Origin: Paraburkholderia acidipaludis NBRC 101816
GTDB lineage: Bacteria > Pseudomonadota > Gammaproteobacteria > Burkholderiales > Burkholderiaceae
Length of the DNA stretch: 64,000 bases
NCBI RefSeq assembly: GCF_000684975.1
Contig: NZ_BAXZ01000020.1
Coordinates: forward strand, 81,325 to 145,324
Direction: 5' to 3'
The notes below the pieces were generated by a model that was not told where the DNA came from, ran no database searches, and saw nothing but the letters and a program-made list of their open reading frames with translations. A program made the translations under genes and the position numbers. This document shows positions 44,375-52,478 of the stretch, piece after piece; the stretch's first letter is position 1; the number at the start of each line of letters is the position of its first letter.

Positions 44375-45274
44375 TCAATGCGCGAAGCTGATTGGCAGGC
44401 CGCCATCCGGGTGCGGGACCGTACCCATCGGGATGCCATAGATCGCGCTGAGCGTCTCGGCGCGCATCAGCTCGGCCGCGGGGCCGCTCGCGAGCAGGCT
44501 GCCGCCCTTGAGCGCGATGAGGTCGTCGCAGAAGCGGCCAGCCATGTTGATGTCGTGCAGCACCACGACCACGCCGATGCCGCGCTCCTCGGAGAGGCGC
44601 CGCACGAGCGCGAGCACTTCGATCTGATGCGCGATGTCGAGGGCCGAAATCGGTTCGTCGAGCAGCAGGCAGTCGCTGTCCTGCGCGACCAGCATGGCGA
44701 GCCACACGCGCTGGCGCTCGCCGCCCGAAAGGCTGTCCACGGCGCGATCGGCAAAACGTACCACGTCGGTCTGTTCCATCGCTTCGAGCACTTTCTGCGC
44801 GTCGGTGCGCGAGAAACGTCCGAGCGCGCCGTGCCACGGGTAGCGCCCGAGCGCGACGAGCTCGCGCACCGTCATGCCGTCGGCGGCAGGCAACTGCTGG
44901 GGCAGATACGCGACCTTGCGCGCGAACGCGCGGCTCTCCCACTCGGCAAGCGGCCGGCCCGCGAAGCTCAGCGTGCCCGTGCTGGGCTGCTGCTGGCGCG
45001 CGAGCAACTTCACGAGCGTCGACTTGCCCGAGCCGTTGTGGCCGATCAGGCCGACCATGCGGTGTTTCGAAAGCGTCACCGACAGCGGCTGGAGCAGCGT
45101 ACGGCCGCCCGCGTCGAACGACACGTTGTCGAGCACGAAGAGCGCTTCGGCCGCGAGCCGCGACGCGCTCGCCGGGGCGCCATCGGCATGGCGCACACGC
45201 GCAGCGATATCGGACGGCGCTTTCACGCCGAGGTCCGGCTCGGCCGGAGCATTCACGTTCATGGAGCAGCTCAT
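44375..45274 (-). CDS. Ferric-siderophore ABC transporter ATPase (FhuC-like)
   Basis: ATPase of the FhuBCD-type importer in this locus. 299 residues from ATG 45274, whose ATGA overlaps the exporter stop; an internal ATG at 45262 is possible. Walker A GHNGSGKST, Q-loop YLPQQLPAADGMTVREL (FhuC/FepC-type), signature LSGGERQR, Walker B CLLLDEP and H-loop VVLHD. An N-terminal extension of about 40 residues (APAEPDLGVKAPSDIAARV) precedes the domain. Works with the FhuB-like permease and FhuD-like binding protein. Confidence 0.94.
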   Translation of the reverse strand: MSCSMNVNAPAEPDLGVKAPSDIAARVRHADGAPASASRLAAEALFVLDNVSFDAGGRTLLQPLSVTLSKHRMVGLIGHNGSGKSTLVKLLARQQQPSTGTLSFAGRPLAEWESRAFARKVAYLPQQLPAADGMTVRELVALGRYPWHGALGRFSRTDAQKVLEAMEQTDVVRFADRAVDSLSGGERQRVWLAMLVAQDSDCLLLDEPISALDIAHQIEVLALVRRLSEERGIGVVVVLHDINMAGRFCDDLIALKGGSLLASGPAAELMRAETLSAIYGIPMGTVPHPDGGLPISFAH

Positions 45275-46935
45275 TGGGTTGCGAGGGTGGCGTGCGGCGC
45301 GCCGCTGTAGCGCGCGAGCAGGTCGTCGCCGGCGCCGGCTTCGACGAGCTGGCCGTATTCGAGCTTGATGTAGCGGTCGGCCAGATGGAAATAGCGATCG
45401 TCGTGCGTGATCACGAGCACCGTCTTGCCCTTCGCTTTCAGCTGGGGCAGCAGCTCGCGATAAAACACGTCCTTGAAGAGCGGGTCCTGGTCGGCGGCCC
45501 ATTCGTCGAACACATAGAATGGCCGGTCCTCCAGACAGGCGACGAGCAGCGCGAGCCGTTTGCGCTGGCCTTGCGAGAGTTCGAGCGTGGAAAACGCGCC
45601 GTCCTTGATGCTGACCTTGTGATCGAGCTGCAGATGCACGAGCAACTGCTGCGCCGAAGCGTCGAGCCCGTCGAAGCGCAGGCCTAGCAGGCTGTCGAAC
45701 AGGAAGAAGTCGCTGAACACCACCGAGAACAGCTGGCGATAGCTGTCACGCCCGTCTTCGCCCACCGGCGCGCCGTTCAGCAGAATGCGGCCGCTTTCGG
45801 GCGGATACAGGCCCACCAGCATCTTCGCGAACGTAGTCTTGCCGCTGCCGTTGCCGCCGATCAGATACACGAGTTCGCCCGGCCGGAACGTCAGGTCGAT
45901 CGGCCCGAGCGTGAATACTTCGTTCTCCTTCTCACGGAAATAGCGGTGCGTGACGCCGTCGAGCACGATGCTTTCGAAGCCCGCTGCGGTCGGCGCGCCC
46001 AGCCCGCTTTCCACGGGCAGTTCGGCATTGACCTGCTCGATGCGTTCGAGCGCCACGCGCGCCGTGCCGATGTTCGGAATGGCGGAAAGCAGCGATTCGA
46101 TCGGCATGATCATGTAGAGAAACACCATCGCATAGCCGGACATCACGTGCGTATCCACGGGAAAGAGCCGCGCGACCACGAACAACGTAATGCCGATGAA
46201 GACGAACAGGATGAAGCTGCCCCAGCTCGCGGCGGCGGCGTACAGCACGTAGCCGCGCGTGCGCTGCACGCGCACCGCTTCGACGTTGGTCGAGAGCGTG
46301 TCTTCGATGAAGGCGCTGCGGCGCCGGCGGTGCAGCTTCAGTTCCTTCGCGCCGTCGAACAGCGCACGGAAATGCCTCACGAGATCGTCCTCGCGCTGGC
46401 GCGAAGCGCGCAGGTGAAAGAGCGCGCGGCCGTTGGCCACGCGAAAGCCCGCTGCGCCAATGCCGATGGTGACGATCGCCACGAGCAGGATCTGCCATGA
46501 CAGCACGCTCAGATAGGCGAGGCAGCCCACGATCACCGCGCTTTGCATGGCGAGCGCCGGCATTCTCACGAACAGCATCACGATCGAATCGAGATCCTGC
46601 GTAAGCACGGCGAGCGAGCGCGCCGCGCCCTGCTGCTCGAGATGGCGGAAAGAGGCGTCGCCGAGCCGGCGGATCGTCTGCATGCGCAGGTTGGCCTTGG
46701 CGCGCTGGCCGAGGTCCATGAAGAGCGTCTGCGAAACCGTGCGCGTGACGAGCACGACCGCGCCGAGCACGAGGAACTGCCAGCCAAGACGCGCGAGCTG
46801 CGCGCTCGACGCGGAGAGCGCCTGGTTGATCAGCGCAACGAGCCCGGCATTGCCGAAACCGCTGACGAGACTGGTGACGAGCGCAACGAACAAGGTCCAG
46901 CGTGAGTTGCGTGCGAGCTTCAAGAGCAGAGACAT
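45271..46935 (-). CDS. Cyclic-peptide/siderophore ABC exporter (PvdE/SyrD-like)
   Basis: 554 residues, one membrane domain fused to one nucleotide-binding domain, working as a homodimer. Six TM helices in 1-290, then Walker A GGNGSGKTT, signature LSQGQRKR (the form typical of PvdE/SyrD exporters) and Walker B FYVFDEWAADQDP. In pyoverdine synthesis PvdE exports the acylated precursor to the periplasm where PvdQ acts; here a PvdQ-family gene lies in the same operon, so the same export-then-deacylate order is plausible. Confidence 0.93.
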   Translation of the reverse strand: MSLLLKLARNSRWTLFVALVTSLVSGFGNAGLVALINQALSASSAQLARLGWQFLVLGAVVLVTRTVSQTLFMDLGQRAKANLRMQTIRRLGDASFRHLEQQGAARSLAVLTQDLDSIVMLFVRMPALAMQSAVIVGCLAYLSVLSWQILLVAIVTIGIGAAGFRVANGRALFHLRASRQREDDLVRHFRALFDGAKELKLHRRRRSAFIEDTLSTNVEAVRVQRTRGYVLYAAAASWGSFILFVFIGITLFVVARLFPVDTHVMSGYAMVFLYMIMPIESLLSAIPNIGTARVALERIEQVNAELPVESGLGAPTAAGFESIVLDGVTHRYFREKENEVFTLGPIDLTFRPGELVYLIGGNGSGKTTFAKMLVGLYPPESGRILLNGAPVGEDGRDSYRQLFSVVFSDFFLFDSLLGLRFDGLDASAQQLLVHLQLDHKVSIKDGAFSTLELSQGQRKRLALLVACLEDRPFYVFDEWAADQDPLFKDVFYRELLPQLKAKGKTVLVITHDDRYFHLADRYIKLEYGQLVEAGAGDDLLARYSGAPHATLATQ

Positions 46936-46956
46936 GTCACTCCTTGCGACGGTGCA

Positions 46957-48987
46957 TCAGGAACCGGGCCCGCTCTGCGGCGGGCGCCGGAACATCGTGA
47001 GGATCAGATAGAGGCCGCCGAGCAGCGTGGCCATCACGCCAGCCGGCATTTCCTGCGGGAACAGCATCCAGCGGCCGAGCCAGTCCGACGCGATCATGAG
47101 CATCGCGCCGAGCACGGCCGAAACGAGCAGCAGCGGCGTGGCGCGCCGGATGCCGAGCATGCGCGTCATGTGCGGCGCCATCAGGCCGATGAACGACAGC
47201 GGCCCGATCACGAGCGTCGCCACGGCGCTCATCAGCGCGCTCAGCATCAGCAGCCCGAAGCGCGCGACGGCGAGATCGACGCCAAGGCCCTTCGGCACGG
47301 CGTCGCCGAGCGGCAGTATCTCCAGCCAGCGCCGGCACAGCGGCACGGCCGCGAGCGCGGCGAGTGCCGCCGCCGCGACGAGCGCGGCCATCCACGGGCC
47401 GACGTTGTAGGTCGACCCCGCCAGCAGGTTGTAGAGAATGATCACGCGCGGGTCGCCGCTCGACACGGCAATGACGGAGATCGCCTGGAACGCGGCGGAC
47501 AGCGTCATGCCCGCCAGGATCAGCGTGTCGGGCGCGAACGACGAGGCGCGCGCGAACACCACGAGGGCGCACAGCGTGAGCACCGCACCACCCGCGCACC
47601 AGATCAGGTAGGTCGGCAAACCGGGCTGCGTGGTGAGGAACAGCGCACCGGTCAGGCCGAGCGCGCCGCCCGCCGAAATGCCGAGCAGATCGGGGCTCGC
47701 CATCGGATTGCCCGTCATGCGCTGCACGATGCCGCCCGAGAGCGCCAGCAGCACACCCACGCCGAGCGCCGCCACGACGTGCGGCAGGCGCAGGAACAGG
47801 AGCGCGGCGGCTTCGTGAGGACTGCTCAGATGCCAGCCGTCGAGTCCGCGGCCCAGTGTGAGCGATACCGCGCTCACGAGCACGAGCAGCGCCGCGCAAG
47901 CGAGCGTCGTGATCCGCAGCCCGCGCGCCGACAAAGGCGTCGAGCGCCCGGCGGGAGTTTGGGCGAGGTCCGGCCGCCCGCGCAGGCGCCGCAACATGAT
48001 CAGCAGCAGCGGCGCACCGAGCAGCGTCGTGATCGCACCGGTTGGAATCGCCATGCCAAAACGCGCGACGCACAACTGCGCGAACTGGTCCGCGAGCCAC
48101 AACAGCGCCGCGCCAAGAAGCGGCGACCAGACGATGCGCTCGCGCAGGCGCCGCGCGCCGGCGAGGCGCGCGAGCGACGGCGCGGCAAGACCGACGAAGC
48201 CGACCACGCCCACGGCGCTGACCACGAATGCCGCGATCAGCAGCGCGAGGAACAGCGCGAAGCCGCGCGTCGTGCGCAGCGACACGCCGAGGCTCGACGC
48301 AACCGTATCGCCGAGGTCGAACACCGCCATCGGCCGCAGGCACAGCAGCAACAGGGCCACGCACGGCACGAAGCGCGCGCAAAGCGCCGCCGCCACGTGC
48401 CAGTCGTTCTGCGCGAACGAGCCGCCGCCCCACACCAGCAGGCCGCTCAGCAAGTCGTAGTGGGAAATGGCCAGCGCGAGGCAGAACGCCCCGCCGCACA
48501 GGTTGACGATCATCCCGGCGAGGATCAGCGCGAGCGGCGACATCCCGCGCCGCGCCGCCAGCGCGAACACGGCGGCCAGCGCCACCGCGCCGCCGGCCAG
48601 TGCGACCGCGTCGCGCCCGCCGGCCAGCAGGAACGGCGCATAGACGGTGGCGAGGGCCAGCGCGAGCCAGGCGCCGGAGAACATCCCCAGTGTCATGGGC
48701 TCGGCGAGCGAATTGCGCAGCACCTGCTGGGTCGCGACGCCGGCGAACCCGAGCGCGGCGCCGCATAGCAGCGCGACCGCGACGCGCGGCACGTCGCTGT
48801 AGTGCACGAGCAGCTGCGGCACGTCGCCGGGCGTCGGCGCCACGAGGGCCTGCCACCACAGCGCGGCAGGCAGGCGCGCGTCGAGACGCAGCAGGAACAG
48901 CAGCGCCGCCAGCGCGAGGAGCCCGCAAACGGACAAGAGCGGCGTGCGCCGCATCGGCACCAGAGACAAGGTCGCGGCGCTCTTCAT
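46957..48987 (-). CDS. Ferric-siderophore permease, fused double-length (FhuB-like)
   Basis: 676 residues made of two FecCD-type halves in tandem, the architecture of FhuB. Each half carries the coupling region: GVATQQVLRNSLAEP and GFVGLAAPSLARLAG in the first, GGIVQRMTGNPMASPDLLGI and FIGLMAPHMTRMLG in the second. About 20 TM helices. ATG overlaps the FhuD-like gene by four bases; the exporter gene follows after 21 bases. Transports the intact Fe-siderophore across the inner membrane. Confidence 0.94.
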   Translation of the reverse strand: MKSAATLSLVPMRRTPLLSVCGLLALAALLFLLRLDARLPAALWWQALVAPTPGDVPQLLVHYSDVPRVAVALLCGAALGFAGVATQQVLRNSLAEPMTLGMFSGAWLALALATVYAPFLLAGGRDAVALAGGAVALAAVFALAARRGMSPLALILAGMIVNLCGGAFCLALAISHYDLLSGLLVWGGGSFAQNDWHVAAALCARFVPCVALLLLCLRPMAVFDLGDTVASSLGVSLRTTRGFALFLALLIAAFVVSAVGVVGFVGLAAPSLARLAGARRLRERIVWSPLLGAALLWLADQFAQLCVARFGMAIPTGAITTLLGAPLLLIMLRRLRGRPDLAQTPAGRSTPLSARGLRITTLACAALLVLVSAVSLTLGRGLDGWHLSSPHEAAALLFLRLPHVVAALGVGVLLALSGGIVQRMTGNPMASPDLLGISAGGALGLTGALFLTTQPGLPTYLIWCAGGAVLTLCALVVFARASSFAPDTLILAGMTLSAAFQAISVIAVSSGDPRVIILYNLLAGSTYNVGPWMAALVAAAALAALAAVPLCRRWLEILPLGDAVPKGLGVDLAVARFGLLMLSALMSAVATLVIGPLSFIGLMAPHMTRMLGIRRATPLLLVSAVLGAMLMIASDWLGRWMLFPQEMPAGVMATLLGGLYLILTMFRRPPQSGPGS

Positions 48988-49901
48988 GTGGGCTCCGCGG
49001 TGGATGCCCGCGCATCGAGGTGGGCCTCGCCCAGGGCGTCAACCAGTGCGTCGGCGAAGTACTGCGCGCTCAGGATGCCGCCTTCGGGCGGCACGGACGC
49101 CATGCCGATCATGCGGCCCTCGCCGGCGAACGGCATCGCTTGCCACACGCGGCTCGTCTTCATCATCGATGCCGTCAGCGCGGGCAGCGGCTTCACATAG
49201 ACGAGCGTCGCGCGCGGATCGGCGTCGAGCGCGTCGAAACCGATCGTGGCGTAGGCCGCCGTATTGTTCGCCTTGGCCTTGTACCAGCCGTTCTGCAACC
49301 CGAGCGTTGCCAGCAGCTCGCCGAACAGGCTGTGTGCGCCGAACACGCGCACGTGCGACTCGTCGATGAAACGCACCATATAGACCGATGCGCCAGCCGC
49401 CGCCGGCAGCGCATCGAGCCGCGCACGTGCGGCAGCGACGGCGCGCTGCGTCTGCGCGACGGCCGCCTCGCCGCGCGCATCGCAGCCAAGGAGGCGCGCG
49501 AGGCGCAGCGTTTCGGCGCATGCGGCCGTATAGGGCGTCGGGCTGGCGCGGAGCATGCCGAGCGTCACCGTTGGCGCGATACGTTCGAGCGACGCGCGCA
49601 TCGTCGCGTGCGCGGGCGTGATGACGATCAGATCGGGCTTGAGCGCCAGCATCAGCTCCATGTTCGGCTGGAACATCAGACCGAGATCGACGACCGAAGC
49701 GGGTACCGGGCAGGCCGTGAAGTTGCGCCGGAATCCCTGTGTGTTTGCCATGCCGACCGGCACGACGCCAATCGCCAGCGTGAGCTCGGCGAGCCCCCAG
49801 TCGAGCACGATCACACGGCGCGGCGCGGCCGCCCGTGCGCTCGCGCCGGCGGTCAGCAGCGCGCCGCCCAGGAGCGCGGTGAGCAAGGTCCTGCGGTTCA
49901 T
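48984..49901 (-). CDS. Periplasmic ferric-siderophore-binding protein (FhuD-like)
   Basis: 305 residues. N-terminal signal MNRRTLLTALLGGALLTAGA, possibly Tat because of the Arg pair, cleaved near ARAA. Class III binding-protein fold: RVIVLDWGLAELTLAIGVVP, KPDLIVITPAH, a long connecting helix, and VRVFGAHSLFGELLATLGLQ in the second lobe. Delivers the hydroxamate-type siderophore to the FhuB-like permease. Its ATG overlaps the NRPS stop by four bases, so uptake and synthesis genes are translationally linked. Confidence 0.93.
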   Translation of the reverse strand: MNRRTLLTALLGGALLTAGASARAAAPRRVIVLDWGLAELTLAIGVVPVGMANTQGFRRNFTACPVPASVVDLGLMFQPNMELMLALKPDLIVITPAHATMRASLERIAPTVTLGMLRASPTPYTAACAETLRLARLLGCDARGEAAVAQTQRAVAAARARLDALPAAAGASVYMVRFIDESHVRVFGAHSLFGELLATLGLQNGWYKAKANNTAAYATIGFDALDADPRATLVYVKPLPALTASMMKTSRVWQAMPFAGEGRMIGMASVPPEGGILSAQYFADALVDALGEAHLDARASTAEPT

Positions 49902-52456
49902 TGCATGAGATCGGAAAGAAGGGATTGCATCGTATCGGCCATTGCAGCGGGGCCGCTCGCGGTGCGCGGACGTGACTCGTCCACGGCGCGCGCGAAGGCT
50001 TCGAGCGTCGGCGCTGCGAACAGCGCGGCGAGCTCCACGTCCGCCGCGAGTTCGCGTGCCACGCGCCGCTGCACCTTGAGACTCAGGATCGAATCGCCGC
50101 CCAGCTCGAAGAAGTTGTCATGACGCCCCACACGCGCCACGCCCAGCAACTGCTGCCAGATCGTCGCCAGCGCGTTTTCAGCTTCGCCTTGCGGCGCTTC
50201 CCATGCGTGTTCGGGCGCTTCCGGCAAAGGCAGCGCGCGCCGGTCGATCTTGCCGTTCGGCGAGAGCGGGAAGCGTTCGAGCTCGACCCACGCCGTCGGC
50301 ACCATGTAATCGGGCAAGGCCGCGGCGAGCCCTGCTGTGAGCGTGTCGCGATCGAGGCGATAGCCGGCGCGCGCGCTCACATACGCGACGAGCCGCTTGC
50401 CGCCCAGGCCATCCTGCGCCGCGACGACTGCCGTCTCCACCCCCTCCTGCCGTTGCAGCACGGCTTCGATTTCGCCGAGCTCGATCCGCAGGCCGCGAAT
50501 CTTGACCTGATGATCGAGGCGGCCCAGATAGTCGAGCGCGCCATCGGCGCGCCAGCGCGCGAGATCGCCCGAGCGGTAGAGCCGCGCGCCGGGCTCGAAC
50601 GGATCGGGCACGAAACGTTCCGCCGTGAGCGCGGGGCGGTCGAGGTAGTCGCGCACGAGCCCCGCGCCGCCGAGGTAGAGTTCGCCCGCCACGCCAACGG
50701 GCAGCGGGTTCAGCGCGGCGTCGAGCACATGCGTGCTGACGTTCGCGATCGGCCGCCCGATGGGCACGACCGCCTCGCCTGTACGGCAGGTCCAGTGCGT
50801 GACGCCGATGCCCACCTTCGCATCCGGGCCGACGCCGAGCCGCCGCAGCCGCTGGGCCAGCCGGTTCGCGCGCGCGTCGAGTTCGCCGTAGGTCAGCGTC
50901 GTGCCGTCGAACAGCAGCGCGTCCGCATCGGGCCTGGCCGCGGCCTGGCGCTCGAACAGCCGGTGCACGGGCACGGGCTCGCCGTAATCGGCGCGCTGTG
51001 TGCTCCAGGCCGCGAGACCCGCGCGCTCGTCATGGTCGAGCCAGAGCAGCTCCACCACCGCCCGGTCCGGCTCGCGGCACAACGCCGCGAGCAGTGCTTC
51101 GTAGTGGGCGAACAGCCGCTCGATCGTCTGCGGGCGATACAGCGTGCCGTCGTAGCGCGCCGTGACGCGCACCGCCTCGGCGCTCACGCGCACGTCCACG
51201 CTCAGATCGAAGCGCGCGAGCGGACTTTCCGCATCCACGATCTCGACTTCGAGTCCGTCGAGCGACAGCTCGCCCGCCGCCGCGGGGCCCTGCACGTTGA
51301 AGAGCGTCTGGAACAGCGGATGGCGATCCGCCTCGCGGCGCACGCCGAGCGCATCGACGAGCACCGGCAAGGTCACGTCACTGTGATCGAGCGCCGCGCG
51401 CGTGTCGTGCCGCACGCTTTCGAGCAAGGCGCGCGCGCTCATCGACGGCTCGATGCGCGCGCGGTGCACGCGCGTGTCGACGAACAGGCCGATCAGATGC
51501 TCGCACTCTGCGAGCGTGCGGCCGCTCGTCGGCACGCCGATGCAAAAGTCGGCGCTCCCGGCGTGGCGCCAGAGCACGATCTGATACGCGGCCATCAGCA
51601 CGACGAACGATGTGCAGCGTTCGGCCTTGCAGCGTGCACGCAACGCGTAGAGCGCTGTCTCGCTCAATGCAAACGTATGCGTGCGCGCGACGCGCTTCGC
51701 CTGCGGTGCGCTCGGAAAATCGCCTGGCAGTTCGAAGCAGTTGTCGGGCGTGCCGATGTACTGCTTCCACCATGCGAGGTCGGCACGCGCCTTCTCGCCG
51801 GCAAGCTGCGTACGTTGCCATGCGGCGAAATCGGTGTACTGCCAGGCGAGCCCTTCGCGCGGCTCCCCGCCGTTCTCCTCGCCGCTCTCCTTCAGATCGA
51901 TGCGATCGTCGGCGGCGCCGCGCAGGGCATCGCGATACGCCTCTGCCAGCTCGCGCGCGAAGATAGCATTGGAGCCGCCATCCGAAATCAGATGATGCAC
52001 CACCACCGAAAGCACATGCCACTGCGCCGAGAGCTTCACGAGCCGAAAGCGCGCGGCGCCCTCATGCGCGAGATCGAACGGGCGCGCCGCCTCGTCGGCC
52101 AGTACTGCGGCGAGTGCTGCGTCGCGCTCGCTCCCATCGGCATCGGCGGCGCCCGCCAGGTCGAGCACATTGAGCGGTGTGTCCGCAGGGAGATCGGCGA
52201 TCTGATACGGCATGCCGTCACGCTCCGCGAAACGCGTACGCAGGACCGCCTGGCGCTCGCGTACGCGCGCCAGCGCGAGACCGAGCGCGGCGGTATCGAG
52301 CGGCCCGCGCAAATGAAACGCGCGCGCAAGATGCCAGGCCGTGGACTGCGGCGCGAGCCGCTGCATGAACCACATGCCCTCCTGCAGGGGAGACAGCGGC
52401 TGCCAGACGGGGGCCATACCGGATGGGCTCATCGATCGATACGCGTGAAACTGCAT
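49898..52456 (-). CDS. Single-module NRPS (C-A*-T) with internally deleted A domain
   Basis: 852 residues; a full C-A-T module is about 1050-1080. Condensation domain about 15-450 with active HHLISDG (154-160). Adenylation domain: A1 LTYGEL (521-526) is followed by VGIGV552 and then directly by THWTCRTGEAVVPIGRPI (553 on), so motifs A2, A3 (ATP loop), A4 and A5 are missing. A6 GELYLGGAGLVRDYL, A7 YRSGDL, A8 GRLDHQVKIRGLRIELGE, A9 LPDYMVP and A10 NGKIDR remain. Carrier domain DNFFELGGDSILS with Ser789. No thioesterase. It cannot bind ATP or select an amino acid itself; condensation and carrier functions may persist. Probably derived from an ornibactin/malleobactin-type synthetase. Confidence 0.92.
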   Translation of the reverse strand: MQFHAYRSMSPSGMAPVWQPLSPLQEGMWFMQRLAPQSTAWHLARAFHLRGPLDTAALGLALARVRERQAVLRTRFAERDGMPYQIADLPADTPLNVLDLAGAADADGSERDAALAAVLADEAARPFDLAHEGAARFRLVKLSAQWHVLSVVVHHLISDGGSNAIFARELAEAYRDALRGAADDRIDLKESGEENGGEPREGLAWQYTDFAAWQRTQLAGEKARADLAWWKQYIGTPDNCFELPGDFPSAPQAKRVARTHTFALSETALYALRARCKAERCTSFVVLMAAYQIVLWRHAGSADFCIGVPTSGRTLAECEHLIGLFVDTRVHRARIEPSMSARALLESVRHDTRAALDHSDVTLPVLVDALGVRREADRHPLFQTLFNVQGPAAAGELSLDGLEVEIVDAESPLARFDLSVDVRVSAEAVRVTARYDGTLYRPQTIERLFAHYEALLAALCREPDRAVVELLWLDHDERAGLAAWSTQRADYGEPVPVHRLFERQAAARPDADALLFDGTTLTYGELDARANRLAQRLRRLGVGPDAKVGIGVTHWTCRTGEAVVPIGRPIANVSTHVLDAALNPLPVGVAGELYLGGAGLVRDYLDRPALTAERFVPDPFEPGARLYRSGDLARWRADGALDYLGRLDHQVKIRGLRIELGEIEAVLQRQEGVETAVVAAQDGLGGKRLVAYVSARAGYRLDRDTLTAGLAAALPDYMVPTAWVELERFPLSPNGKIDRRALPLPEAPEHAWEAPQGEAENALATIWQQLLGVARVGRHDNFFELGGDSILSLKVQRRVARELAADVELAALFAAPTLEAFARAVDESRPRTASGPAAMADTMQSLLSDLMQ

Positions 52457-52478
52457 GGCTGCCCTGCCTCCTCATGAA

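Noticed and set aside
47170..48768. 532-codon plus-strand frame opposite the FhuB-like gene
   Set aside because: Gln/Arg/His-rich shadow of a permease gene; no start site or motif.
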